The notes: generated from the sequence alone by a model not told the origin. A DNA stretch of 34,180 nt from an uncultured Rhodospirillales bacterium (GCA_945957125.1 CAMFJT010000033.1:1-34180), one strand, 5' to 3'. Shown: positions 24,148 through 32,593, numbered from the stretch's first letter. Numbers and translations are program-made.

Positions 24148-24909
24148 CTAGCTCGCGAACTCCTCCGCCTCGCCGTTCATTTCCTTGATCGTGCGGATCA
24201 GCTCGCCGGCGGCGGTCGCCAGCCGTGCATCATCCGTGCCGCGCAGCACCAGAGAGACGCTGGGCTTGCCGTTGCGAAAGGCCGGGTAGGAGCCGATGTC
24301 GATGTCCTCGTAGCGCTTCTGCAGCGCGCCGAGCGGCTCGGCGATGATGCCTTCGGGCAGGTTCGTCCGCACGGTGCGCGAGAGGACCGGATCGCCGCCC
24401 ACCAGCCGGTGCTTCATAGACTGGAACATGCCCTGCGCCACCGACGGGATGCCGGCGAAGGTGAAGACGTTCTCCATCTGGAACCCAGGGGCCACCGAGA
24501 TCGGGTTGTCGACCAGGATGCCGCCATGGGGCACGCGTGCCATGCGCCGCCGCGCCGGGGTGAACAGTGCCGGATTTCCGTAGTGGCGGGTCATCCGCTC
24601 GACCGCGTCGGGATGCTCGGAGATGCCGACGCCGAAGGCCTTGGCGATGCAGTCGGCGGTGATGTCGTCGTGGGTCGGGCCGATGCCGCCGGTCGTGAAG
24701 ACGTAGTCGAACTTCGCCCGCAGCTCGTTCACGGTGGCCACGACGGTGGCTTCGATATCGGGGATGACGCGGCATTCCATGACCCGCACGCCGAGCTTGC
24801 CCAGCTCGGTGGCGAGGTACTGGATATTCGCATCCTTGGTGCGGCCGCTCAGGATCTCGTTGCCTATGACCAGGATGGCGGCGGTGACGGTCTTGGAAGT
24901 CTCTGGCAT
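24148..24909 (-). CDS. Molybdopterin-binding-like (MoCF) protein, short CinA relative
   Basis: Protein of 253 residues. The MoCF domain is complete: AAILVIGNEILSGRTKDANIQYLATELGKLG and FTTGGIGPTHDDITADCIAKAFG. The remaining 90 residues match the middle domain of CinA-type proteins (FTFAGIPSVAQGMFQSM, and a C-terminal VSLVLRG strand), but the PncC/CinA amidase domain is absent. In such proteins the MoCF fold is not proof of molybdenum cofactor synthesis; several hydrolyse ADP-ribose. The ATG at 24909 was chosen because the upstream extension lacks domain features. It is divergent from the methionine aminopeptidase gene with 56 bp between starts, a pairing that may share a promoter region. Confidence 0.87.
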   Translation of the reverse strand: MPETSKTVTAAILVIGNEILSGRTKDANIQYLATELGKLGVRVMECRVIPDIEATVVATVNELRAKFDYVFTTGGIGPTHDDITADCIAKAFGVGISEHPDAVERMTRHYGNPALFTPARRRMARVPHGGILVDNPISVAPGFQMENVFTFAGIPSVAQGMFQSMKHRLVGGDPVLSRTVRTNLPEGIIAEPLGALQKRYEDIDIGSYPAFRNGKPSVSLVLRGTDDARLATAAGELIRTIKEMNGEAEEFAS

Positions 24910-24965
24910 TTCAACAACATAGCACGGCCTTGTTCCCGCGGGCATCCGGTGCCAAATAGGGCCGT

Positions 24966-25838
24966 ATGACCAGCCCCCGCGACATCGAGGACGACAGCGT
25001 CGACTATTGGCGCCGCGACGAACGCACCATCAAGCTGCACGGGCCGGAAGGCTTCGAGGGCATGCGCCGGGCCGGCCGGCTGGCGGCCGAGACGCTCGAT
25101 TTCATCACCCCGCACGTCGTGCCGGGCGTGACCACCGGCGAGCTCGACCGGCTCTGCCACGACTTCATCCTCGACCACAAGGCAATCCCTGCCCCGCTCA
25201 ACTATCGGGGCTTCCCCAAGTCGATCTGCACCTCGATCAACCATGTCGTCTGCCATGGCATCCCCGGCGACAAGCGGCTGCAGAGCGGCGACATCGTCAA
25301 TATCGACGTCACGACCATCCTCGACGGCTGGTACGGCGACACCAGCCGCATGTTCTTCGCGGGGGATGTCGGGGTGAAGGCGCGCCGGCTGTGCGACGTC
25401 ACCTACGAGGCGATGATGCGCGGCATCGCGGCCGCCAGGCCCGGCGGCCATGTCGGCGATATCGGGCACGCGATCCAGACCTATGTCGAATCGCAGCGCT
25501 TCTCGGTGGTGCGCGATTTCTCGGGCCACGGTCTCGGCCGCATCTTCCACGATGCCCCGAACATCCTGCACTACGGCCGGGCCGGCACCGGTCCCGTCCT
25601 GAAGCCCGGCATGTTCTTCACCGTCGAGCCGATGGTGAATGTCGGCACCTGGCAGGTGAAGATCCTGAGCGACGGCTGGACGGCGGTGACGCGCGACAAG
25701 CAGCTCTCCGCCCAGTTCGAGCACTCCGTCGGCATCACCGAAACCGGCGTCGAGTTCTTCACCCTCTCGCCGATGGGCCTGACCAAGCCGCCGTACGACC
25801 TGGCGCAGGCCAGCACCGAGCACGCCGTTTCAGCCTGA
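24966..25838 (+). CDS. map: Methionine aminopeptidase, type I
   Basis: Cytoplasmic enzyme of 290 residues that removes N-terminal Met from nascent proteins. By motif alignment to the E. coli enzyme, the five metal ligands are Asp114 (VNIDVT), Asp125 (GWYGDTSRMF), His188 (DFSGHGLGRIFH), Glu221 (TVEPMV) and Glu252 (AQFEHS); the substrate-side histidine is His97 (VVCHGIP). The protein has an N-terminal extension of about 25 residues compared with minimal type I enzymes, ending before FEGMRRAGRLAAETLD. It is complete and looks functional. Its 3' end overlaps the converging serine hydrolase gene by 9 bp. Confidence 0.96.
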   Translation: MTSPRDIEDDSVDYWRRDERTIKLHGPEGFEGMRRAGRLAAETLDFITPHVVPGVTTGELDRLCHDFILDHKAIPAPLNYRGFPKSICTSINHVVCHGIPGDKRLQSGDIVNIDVTTILDGWYGDTSRMFFAGDVGVKARRLCDVTYEAMMRGIAAARPGGHVGDIGHAIQTYVESQRFSVVRDFSGHGLGRIFHDAPNILHYGRAGTGPVLKPGMFFTVEPMVNVGTWQVKILSDGWTAVTRDKQLSAQFEHSVGITETGVEFFTLSPMGLTKPPYDLAQASTEHAVSA

Positions 25839-27233
25839 CGGCTCCAGGGTAAGGCTCTGGATGCCGGGCTCGGCATCCGGCGACAGCGTGACCGAGCCTC
25901 GCACGCGGCCATTGGCACAGTCGAGGATGAAGCTTCCTCTGAGGGCATGGACGGGGGAGATCGATTCCAACCGCCCCTTGCCCATGCGCTGCCGCAGGGC
26001 CGCTAGCGGTCCATTACGCAGGCGCGCGGGCATGTCGAGCAGCAGGTTCTCAGCGAGCGCCGCCTCGGCGACCTCGATGCGGCCGGCGTCATAGGCCGCC
26101 ACGACGGCCTCGACGGCGCGCTTCAGCCAGGGCGACGGCTCGGCGGCGCGGCGCGGCGGCTGCAGGGCATGGACCGTCTCGGCGACGGCGAGCGTGAGGC
26201 GCGACATCGGCGCGTAGGTGCGGTTGCCGAAGGCGAAGACGCCAATGCCCGATTCCGGCAGCAGAAGCATGTGCGAACCGTAGCCCGGCAGGCCGCCGGA
26301 ATGGTGGATGCGGCGGCCGATCTTCGGGTCGGCAGAGTTCACCAGCCCGTAGCCGTAGGCGCTGGCCGGCGCAGCACGGCCGTCGACCGTATCGGGCAGG
26401 AACGGCGGCGCATGGAACAGGCTCATCTCGCGCACCGTCGAGCGGCGCACGGGGCCGCTCTCCGGATCGTCACGCGCCGGCCAGGCGTCGAGGAGGAAGG
26501 CGACATAGCGGGCATAGTCCGCCGCCGTCGTCGCCAGGCCGCCCATCGCGCCGACCTCGCCATCGGGCTCGAGCCGTTCGCGCGACCATTTTCCCTCGTC
26601 GAGACGTTGGCCCCAGGCAAAATCGCCCTGGGCCGCCGCGAACGCATCGAAGGTCGTCCGGGTCATGCCGAGCGGCTGGAGGATCGTGCGCCGCACGAAG
26701 GCCTGGTAGGGCTCACCGCTGACGTTCGTCAGCACGCGGCCGAGCAGCGCATAGCCCAGGTTGCTGTATTCGAACGCGAGCCCCGGCGCGCGGGCGAACA
26801 GCTTGCCGTCCGCCATCAGCGCGTCGAGGGCGGCCGGAGTCATGCCCAGCACGCGGTCACCCCAAGGGTCGTCGGTCACGAAGCCTGCGACGTGGCTCAG
26901 CAGATGGCGCACGGTCACAGGCGGACTGTCCCTGGTCGGCCGCGGGACGGCGGCGAACTGCGGCACATACTCGGCCAGCGGCGCATCGAGGGCGAGGCGG
27001 CCGGCATCGCGCAACGAGAGGATCGCCAGCGCGGTGAAGCTCTTGGTCATCGAGGCGATGCGGAAGGCTGTCTCCGGTGTGGCGGGGCGCTTCGCCTCGA
27101 CGTCGGCCAGACCCAACGCAGTGACATGGACGAGGCGGCCGTCCTGCACGACGCCGGCGACGAGGCCGGGAATGTCATGCTGCTGGGCGAAGGCGGCGCA
27201 GGCGGTATCGATCTGGGCAAAGGCGGTGGTCAT
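25830..27233 (-). CDS. Serine hydrolase, beta-lactamase / class C PBP-like
   Basis: Protein of 467 residues of the beta-lactamase-related family (esterases, D-aminopeptidases, PBP4*-like). The Ser-x-x-Lys motif is RIASMTKSF (Ser61, Lys64), the Tyr-x-Asn motif is FEYSNLGYALLG (Tyr156, Asn158), and the third motif is HHSGGLPGYGS (311-313, His-Ser-Gly). HLLSHVAGF at about 110 matches the family HLL.HTSG. Residues from about 370 form an extra C-terminal domain (beta-rich, DAGRIEVAEAALAENLL...) as in many of these enzymes. The N-terminus MTTAFAQIDTACAAF is not a convincing signal peptide, so the protein appears cytoplasmic. The ATG at 27233 is divergent from radC by about 75 bp. Confidence 0.88.
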   Translation of the reverse strand: MTTAFAQIDTACAAFAQQHDIPGLVAGVVQDGRLVHVTALGLADVEAKRPATPETAFRIASMTKSFTALAILSLRDAGRLALDAPLAEYVPQFAAVPRPTRDSPPVTVRHLLSHVAGFVTDDPWGDRVLGMTPAALDALMADGKLFARAPGLAFEYSNLGYALLGRVLTNVSGEPYQAFVRRTILQPLGMTRTTFDAFAAAQGDFAWGQRLDEGKWSRERLEPDGEVGAMGGLATTAADYARYVAFLLDAWPARDDPESGPVRRSTVREMSLFHAPPFLPDTVDGRAAPASAYGYGLVNSADPKIGRRIHHSGGLPGYGSHMLLLPESGIGVFAFGNRTYAPMSRLTLAVAETVHALQPPRRAAEPSPWLKRAVEAVVAAYDAGRIEVAEAALAENLLLDMPARLRNGPLAALRQRMGKGRLESISPVHALRGSFILDCANGRVRGSVTLSPDAEPGIQSLTLEPSG

Positions 27234-27307
27234 GACCCGCAGCCTAATCCATGGCTTCATCCTTTTCCTGCCGCGTTTCCGCCGCGGTCGTCGGGAATGG
27301 TCGGCGC

Positions 27308-28135
27308 ATGGGGAGAGCGAAAAGAGCCGCGGCCGAGCCGGCGGCGTCATCGACCGACGACGATGCCCTCCTGTCGCTCCTCGCGGCGGGACTGCGCCTG
27401 CAGGCAGCCGATGCGGTATGGCGCGTGAGCGGCAACACCCTGCCGCATCGGGCCCTGCTCCGCGAAGCCGGAGGGACCTGGAACCGGCTCGACCAATGCT
27501 GGGAATTCCCGGGCGAGGACCCGACGGCGAAGCTTGCTGCGGCGATCGAGGCGATCCCTGCCCCAGCCGGCCACAATAGCGGTGCGGCGGCGGCGCCCGC
27601 GCCGCATTATCATGGCCATCGCGGCCGGCTGCGCGAGCGGGTGCTTAAGGCCGGCATCGAGTCCTTGCCCGACTACGAGCTGCTTGAGCTACTGCTGTTT
27701 TATGCGATCGAACGCGTCGACACCAAGCCGCTGGCCAAGCGCCTGCTCGAGCGCTTCGGCACGTTGGGCGACATCTTCGCCGCCGAGCCGGCGCAGCTGC
27801 GCGAGTTCGACATCGACCAACGCACGCTGGTGCTGTTCCGTGCAGTTCGCGAATCGGGCCGTCGGCTGGCCGAGCGCAAGGTCAAGGACATGCCTGTCCT
27901 GACCAACTGGCAGCAGCTCATCGACTACTGCCACGCCGCGCTCGCGCACGAGAAGACGGAGCAGTTCCGAATCCTCTTCCTCGACCGCAAGAACGTGCTG
28001 ATCGGCGACGAGGTGCAGCAGCGCGGCACGATCGACCACACGCCGGTCTATCCGCGCGAGGTCGTCAAGCGCGCGCTCGAGCTCGGCGCCGCCGCGCTGA
28101 TCCTGGTTCACAACCACCCTACTCAAACCGGCTGA
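27308..28135 (+). pseudogene. radC: radC, 3' truncated by an integrative element
   Basis: RadC (UPF0758) protein, 275 residues as it stands. The family core begins at HYHGHRGRLRERVLKAG and continues through LPDYELLELLLFYAIERVDTKPLAKRLL, the helix-hairpin-helix-like part. The JAB/MPN domain follows (FRILFLDRKNVLIGDEVQQRGTIDHTPVYPREVVKRALELGAAALILVHNHP) but stops at HNHP, followed by TQTG and TGA. An intact JAMM site needs the SGDPTPS..D that normally follows and a further 40-50 residues, so the metal site is broken. An integrase gene begins 175 bp later. The first 100 residues are an unusual extension including REAGGTWNRLDQCWEFPGED. ATG 27308 is preferred to ATG 27251, which lies only 17 bases from the divergent start. 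Confidence 0.88.
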
Positions 28136-28310
28136 TCACGCTCAATCACGCTAGAAACCGCTTAAACACGACACTTATCCCTTGTTCACTGGGATCGGTT
28201 AGAGTCATAAATGGGAGCGGTTTTTCGCGGGATGCGAGGGCCTGCCGCCCCCAGTAGCCGACCCCTGCACCCTCGTTACCGCCCCCAATTTGGTGAGGGT
28301 GGTGAGAAGG
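28120..28310. other. Junction region with short direct repeats (candidate attachment site)
   Basis: This AT-richer stretch separates the broken end of radC from the integrase start. Two copies of ATCACGCT lie at 28135-28142 and 28145-28152, 10 bp apart, which could be arm-type integrase sites. GGATCGGTTAG and GGGAGCGGTTTTTCGC follow. The core crossover site is expected near 28109-28130, inside or next to the conserved HNHP codons. The integrase promoter must also lie here; no clear -35/-10 pair stands out. Confidence 0.5.
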
Positions 28311-29552
28311 ATGGCAAGTCTTACAGATGCAGCGATCCGGCAGGCCATGAAGCGGGTCGAACTACAAAGCTCTCAGGAGAGCCTCGTTGATGGCGAGGGC
28401 CGCGGCACCGGCCGGCTTGTGCTGGTGTTGAAACCCATGCCGACGCGCGTGACGGCCGACTGGATGGCGCAGCAGTGGCGCGATGGCAAACGGACCAAGA
28501 AGAAGCTTGGTTCGTACCCGTCCATTTCGCTCGCCCAGGCACGCGAAATTTTCCAGCGTGACTACGCCAACGTCATTCAGAAGGGGCGCAGCATCAAGAT
28601 CGCCGGAGACACCCGGCCAGGCAGCGTGGGTGACCTCTTCGATGCCTATGTGAAGGCACTCAAGGATGCGGGGAAACCCTCGTGGGAAGACGCGGAGAAG
28701 GGCCTCAACAAGATCGCTGACACGCTTGGCCGTCATCGGCAGGCGCGCGAGATCGAGCCCGATGAGGTTATCGAATTGCTCCGTCCGATCTACGAACGCG
28801 GCAAGCGCTCCATGGCCGATCACGTCCGCTCATACATCCGCTCCGCATTCAGCTGGGGCATGAAGTCCGAGCACGACTACCGCACTGCCTCGCCCCGTCG
28901 CTTTCGCCTCGCGTACAACCCCGCCGCAAGCATCCCGACCGAGCCAAAGGTGCGCGGCACGCGCTGGCTTGACGAGGACGAGTTCTCGCAACTCTACAAG
29001 TGGCTCGAGTGCCCAGACGTGCCGGTACACCCTCCCTACCTCCGCGCCGTTCGGATCCTGATGCTCACCGGCCAACGCGTCGAGGAGATGGCTCGACTCC
29101 ATGTCGATCAGTGGGATGCCGAAGAGCGCATCCTCGACTGGTCGAAGACAAAGAATGGCAAGCCCCACTCACTTCCCGTTCCCGACCTCGCGGCCGACCT
29201 ACTGGACTCTATCAAACCAAACGAGCACGGGTGGTTTTTCCCGTCGGCGATGGACCCGACGAGGCCCGTCTCGGCCGGCACTCTCTATGCATTCATGTGG
29301 CGGCAGCGCGGCCGCGGCGTGATCCCGGTCGTCACCAACCGAGACTTACGGCGGACGTGGAAAACGCTCGCGGGCAAGGCAGGCGTACCGAAGGAAATCC
29401 GCGACCGCTTGCAGAACCACACGTTACAAGACGTATCCTCGAAGCACTACGATCGGTGGCAGTACATGCCCGAGAAGCGCGAGGGCATGAAGAAGTGGAA
29501 CGCCTTTGTCACAGCGTTGCTGGTGAGCAAGGAACGCAGGATGGCTGCTTAG
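28311..29552 (+). CDS. Tyrosine recombinase/integrase, P4-like
   Basis: Site-specific recombinase of 413 residues. The N-terminal arm-binding domain (DUF4102-like) is visible in RTKKKLGSYPSISLAQAREI, followed by a SAM-like core-binding domain (about 103-205) and the catalytic domain. Catalytic residues by motif are Arg256 (LTGQRVEEMARL), a lysine in WSKTKNGKPHSL, Arg347 (RDLRRTWKTLAG), His370 (LQNHTLQD) and Tyr380 (SSKHYDRW). The first residue of the HxLR box is Arg344 instead of His, a change I believe recurs in some P4-type integrases. The start is uncertain: ATG 28311 has GAGAAGG almost abutting it, and GTG/TTG codons at 28290-28302 are alternatives. It reads away from radC. Confidence 0.92.
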   Translation: MASLTDAAIRQAMKRVELQSSQESLVDGEGRGTGRLVLVLKPMPTRVTADWMAQQWRDGKRTKKKLGSYPSISLAQAREIFQRDYANVIQKGRSIKIAGDTRPGSVGDLFDAYVKALKDAGKPSWEDAEKGLNKIADTLGRHRQAREIEPDEVIELLRPIYERGKRSMADHVRSYIRSAFSWGMKSEHDYRTASPRRFRLAYNPAASIPTEPKVRGTRWLDEDEFSQLYKWLECPDVPVHPPYLRAVRILMLTGQRVEEMARLHVDQWDAEERILDWSKTKNGKPHSLPVPDLAADLLDSIKPNEHGWFFPSAMDPTRPVSAGTLYAFMWRQRGRGVIPVVTNRDLRRTWKTLAGKAGVPKEIRDRLQNHTLQDVSSKHYDRWQYMPEKREGMKKWNAFVTALLVSKERRMAA

Positions 29553-29824
29553 CTCTTATGCAGTGCAGGCGGCAGCAGACGCGCACCCAGCCCAGTAGGT
29601 TCAAATCGGGGGAGCGCAACCAGCTTAACTTGCTGCTCCAAGCCGCAGCTTAGGGTCAAGGTCGGCGCCGGCGGTCACCGAGACCGACATTGGCTGCTCC
29701 AGCTGGTCATCACCATTTGACGCATGGTACATGGTTGCCATGTGCTTGGACTGTTCAAGGCTGTCCGCTTCAACAAGCGGCTCTGCCATGACCAGGGCGT
29801 CCGGCATGCCAGCGTTTCTCTTTT
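29553..29824. other. 272-bp gap after the integrase; possible small minus-strand ORF
   Basis: No recognised gene. On the minus strand a frame of 60-67 codons (29625-29828 from a TTG, or from an ATG at 29807) would encode a polar peptide containing MATMYHASNGDDQLEQPMSV. It has no recognised motif and only a weak AAAGAGA upstream. Its 3' part faces the integrase end, so terminators for both strands could also lie here, but no strong hairpin with a T-run is visible. Confidence 0.4.
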
Positions 29825-31504
29825 TCAACTCACGGCCGAACGCTGCAGGGCGCCCGTCTCAGCGCTCAAGGCAAACCCTTCATACCCGTTCTCTGCAATG
29901 CGTGCGCAGGCCGTGCGGTACCTCGCCATGCCGCCGGCATAGGGCATGAAGACGCGCGGCTTGCCGGGTACGTTGGCACCAAGATACCAGGAGTGCTTCG
30001 CCTGCGGCAGCAGGGTCGCGTTTGCCATCTCGTTGACGTGCTCCACCCAGCCGTCAACTGCCTGCTCGGTAGGCTCGATCCGGTCGAAACCATGCCGGCG
30101 CATATGCGCAATGCAGGCTGTGATCCATTCGACATGCTGCTCGATGGCCACCGGCATGTTGCACAGCACCGAGGGGCTGCCGGGGCCGGTGATCGTGAAC
30201 AGGTTCGGGAAGCCGGCGATCTGCAGTCCCAGATATGTGCGCGGGCCGGCCCGCCACGCCTCGCGCAGCGAGAGCCCGTCACGGCCGTGAATGTTCATCC
30301 GCAAGAGCGGGCCGGTCATCGCGTCGAAGCCTGTCGCAAAGACCACGATGTCAAGCTTGTGCTCGGTGCCGTCGCGCGTTCGGATGCCGTCGGGAGTGAT
30401 GCACTCGATCGGGTTTGCGAGCACGTCCATCAGGCTGACGTTGTCGCGGTTGAACGTCTCGAAATAGCCAGTGTCGATCGGCGGCCGCTTGGTGGCGAAT
30501 GGGTGGTCGATATTCGCCAGCGTTGCCGCGGTCGCCGGATCCTTGACGACTTCCCGGATCTTCTGCCGAAGGAACTCGGCCGCGGTGTCGTTGGCGGCCT
30601 TGTCGGTCAGCAGATCGCGGAACGCGGCGCGGAATTGCAGCCCGCCCTTCTCCCAGGCCGCCTCGTAGATCGCCTGCCGCTCCTCGTCCGTGACATCGTG
30701 CGCCGAGCGGTCGCAGATCACGAACGGGTGGCCGTTCGGGGTGGAATGCATCACGCTGCGGATCTCGGCTGCGTTCGCCCTTGCCCAGCGCTTGAAGTCG
30801 TCGCTGAGCGGCCCGTTACGGGCGGGAATGCTGTAGTTGGCGGTGCGCTGGAAAACGGTCAGTTGCGCCGCAGATTGCGCGATCACCGGAGCCGCCTGGA
30901 TGCCGGTCGAGCCGGTGCCGATCATCCCAACCCGCTTGCCGGTGAAATCGACGCCCTCATGCGGCCACTGCCCGGTGTGGTACCAGGTGCCGGCAAAGCT
31001 ATCGAGCCCCGCAATGTCCGGGATGTTCGCCGCGGACAGGCAGCCGACGGCGGTGATCAGGAACTTTGCGACATAGCGCTCGCCGGCCTCGGTCGTCACA
31101 TGCCAGCGGTTCGTGACCGCGTCGTAGTGAGCGGCGGTCACCCGCGTGCCGAAGCGGATGTCGCGCCGCAGGTCGAACCGGTCCGTCACGTGATTGAGAT
31201 AGCGCAGAATCTCCGGCTGCTCCGGATAGCGCTCCGACCAAGTCCATTCCTGAAGCAGTTCCTCAGAGAAGTAATAGGCGTAGGAATGACTCTCGGAATC
31301 GCACCGCGCACCGGGATAGCGGTTCCAGTACCAGGTGCCGCCGACCCCGTCGGCGGCCTCCAGCAACCGGACAGAAAGGCCGAGCCGGTCGCGCAGGCAG
31401 AGCAGCTGGTACAGGCCGGAGAAACCGGCGCCGACAATCAGCGCGTCGAAACTGCGGGCCTCTGCCGGTCGGGCAGCCATCGGATGAGACTTGTCGAGCC
31501 GCAT
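29825..31504 (-). CDS. Flavin-containing Baeyer-Villiger monooxygenase
   Basis: Monooxygenase of 559 residues that should use FAD, NADPH and O2 to turn a ketone into an ester or lactone. The FAD motif is LIVGAGFSGLYQLL (GAGFSG 25-30), the Baeyer-Villiger fingerprint FAGTWYHTGQWP lies at 170-181 (matches FxGxxxHxxxWP), and the NADPH motif is GMIGTGSTGIQ (196-201). GGTWYWNRYPGARCDSESH and the C-terminal GFPNLFTITGPGSPSVLCNM are typical of the cyclohexanone/phenylacetone monooxygenase group. The start at 31504 is set by GGAGG four bases upstream. It is downstream of the esterase gene by 46 bp on the same strand and is likely in one operon with it. The length is that of a complete enzyme. Confidence 0.93.
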   Translation of the reverse strand: MRLDKSHPMAARPAEARSFDALIVGAGFSGLYQLLCLRDRLGLSVRLLEAADGVGGTWYWNRYPGARCDSESHSYAYYFSEELLQEWTWSERYPEQPEILRYLNHVTDRFDLRRDIRFGTRVTAAHYDAVTNRWHVTTEAGERYVAKFLITAVGCLSAANIPDIAGLDSFAGTWYHTGQWPHEGVDFTGKRVGMIGTGSTGIQAAPVIAQSAAQLTVFQRTANYSIPARNGPLSDDFKRWARANAAEIRSVMHSTPNGHPFVICDRSAHDVTDEERQAIYEAAWEKGGLQFRAAFRDLLTDKAANDTAAEFLRQKIREVVKDPATAATLANIDHPFATKRPPIDTGYFETFNRDNVSLMDVLANPIECITPDGIRTRDGTEHKLDIVVFATGFDAMTGPLLRMNIHGRDGLSLREAWRAGPRTYLGLQIAGFPNLFTITGPGSPSVLCNMPVAIEQHVEWITACIAHMRRHGFDRIEPTEQAVDGWVEHVNEMANATLLPQAKHSWYLGANVPGKPRVFMPYAGGMARYRTACARIAENGYEGFALSAETGALQRSAVS

Positions 31505-31550
31505 GGAACCTCCGGGGGGCCGTATTGCTGTGGAGTGGATCGAAAGAAGG

Positions 31551-32486
31551 CTATCTCGGTCCGGCAAAAGCGCCACGCAGCCATGCGCAGGCCTCCTTCA
31601 TCGCAACGCCGGCCTTGTCGACGACGCCGACCCAGAACATGAATCCGTGGTTGACACCGTCGTACCGGCTCAGCGCCGTCCGGACGCCGGCCGCACGCAG
31701 CTTGTGCGCGTATAGTTCGCCCTCGTCGCGCAGCGGATCGTATTCGGCCGTGATGACAAGGGCAGGCGGCAAGCCGGCCAGGTTCGTCGCACGGAGCGGC
31801 GACGCATGAGGGTGTGCGGCCTCGGACGGGTTGTTGAGGTAGTGGGCCCAGAACCACTTCATCGTATCGCGGGTCAGCCCGTAGCCCTCCGCATTGTCCT
31901 CGTACGAAGGAGTGCCGGGGGTATGGTAGTCGGTTACGGGATACATCAGCAGCTGGCCGCACAATGCCGGGCCGCCTTCGTCGCGCAGCCGCAGAGCCGT
32001 GACCGCCGCCATGTTGCCGCCGGCACTGTCGCCCCCAACGGCAATGCGCGTCGGGTTGGCGCGCAGCGTGGCCGCATGCGCCGCAGCCCATCGCGTCGCA
32101 TGCAGGCAGTCCTCGATCCCGGCCGGGAATTTGTGCTCCGGCGCCAGCCGATAATCGACCGATGCGACGACGCAATTCGCGCCGGCACACAGATTGCGAC
32201 ACATGCCATCGTGCGTATCGAGGCTGCACAACACGAAGCCGCTGCCATGAAAAAACACCAGTAGCGGGAAAGGACCGGTGCCGAGCGGTGTGTAGATCCG
32301 GATGCGCAACGGCCCGCCCGGTCCATCGATCGCCTGCTCGTGTGCACCGGCGATCTCGGCCGGGCGCGCCATCAGCGCGATACGCGCCTCGTACTGCGCG
32401 CGCGCCGCATCGACCGGCAGAGTGTGCGTCGCCGGCACGCCGGTGCCTTTGTCGAGCAATGCCTGGATCTGCGGATCTACCGCCAT
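31551..32486 (-). CDS. Alpha/beta-hydrolase esterase, hormone-sensitive lipase family
   Basis: Esterase of 311 residues. The oxyanion motif is FFHGSGFVLCSLDTHD (80-84, Ser replacing the middle Gly of HGGGF), followed by DYRLAPEHKFPAGIEDC. The nucleophile is Ser154 in GGDSAGGN, the acid Asp250 in TAEYDPLRDEGE, and the base His280 in GVNHGF. All catalytic residues are present, and the protein lacks a signal peptide. As first gene of the operon with the Baeyer-Villiger monooxygenase, it is well placed to hydrolyse the ester formed from a ketone, releasing an alcohol and an acid. The ATG at 32486 with GGGAG upstream is preferred to a GTG at 32516. A perfect palindrome lies in its leader. Confidence 0.92.
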   Translation of the reverse strand: MAVDPQIQALLDKGTGVPATHTLPVDAARAQYEARIALMARPAEIAGAHEQAIDGPGGPLRIRIYTPLGTGPFPLLVFFHGSGFVLCSLDTHDGMCRNLCAGANCVVASVDYRLAPEHKFPAGIEDCLHATRWAAAHAATLRANPTRIAVGGDSAGGNMAAVTALRLRDEGGPALCGQLLMYPVTDYHTPGTPSYEDNAEGYGLTRDTMKWFWAHYLNNPSEAAHPHASPLRATNLAGLPPALVITAEYDPLRDEGELYAHKLRAAGVRTALSRYDGVNHGFMFWVGVVDKAGVAMKEACAWLRGAFAGPR

Positions 32487-32497
32487 CTTACTCCCGA

Positions 32498-32515
32498 TGT
32501 CTTCTATTGAAGACA
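32498..32515. promoter_or_regulatory. Perfect palindrome, candidate IclR-type operator
   Basis: TGTCTTC-TATT-GAAGACA has exact 7-bp arms and lies in the 107-bp region between the divergent esterase and IclR-type genes, 12 bp upstream of the esterase start. IclR-family regulators commonly bind short palindromes in such divergent regions. Its position, close to the start of the esterase message and just upstream of a possible promoter for the regulator, would allow control of both genes. The link to this regulator is inference. Confidence 0.6.
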
Positions 32516-32521
32516 CATGAT

Positions 32522-32550
32522 TTGTATTGTGCCGATTGGACCTCTATCAT
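32522..32550 (+). promoter_or_regulatory. Possible promoter of the IclR-type gene
   Basis: TTGTAT (32522-32527) and TATCAT (32545-32550) are separated by 17 bases and read toward the regulator gene, whose ATG is at 32594. The -10 agrees with TATAAT at 5 of 6 positions, but the -35 only at 3 of 6. The candidate operator ends 6 bp upstream. Confidence 0.35.
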
Positions 32551-32593
32551 GACCTTCGGTAGGGGGCAACGCGCTTTCCGGGGGAAAGCAGCC

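Noticed and set aside
29595-29622. tRNA- or tmRNA-like 3' end (GTAGGTTCAAATC ... CAACCA) after the integrase
   Set aside because: The T-loop-like sequence is followed by CGGGG, which cannot pair with GTAGG, and no acceptor or anticodon arm can be built upstream. It may be chance or a worn remnant.
29724-29949. Short plus-strand frames of 72 codons after the integrase
   Set aside because: They overlap the 3' end of the monooxygenase gene, lack ribosome sites, and their products have no recognisable features.
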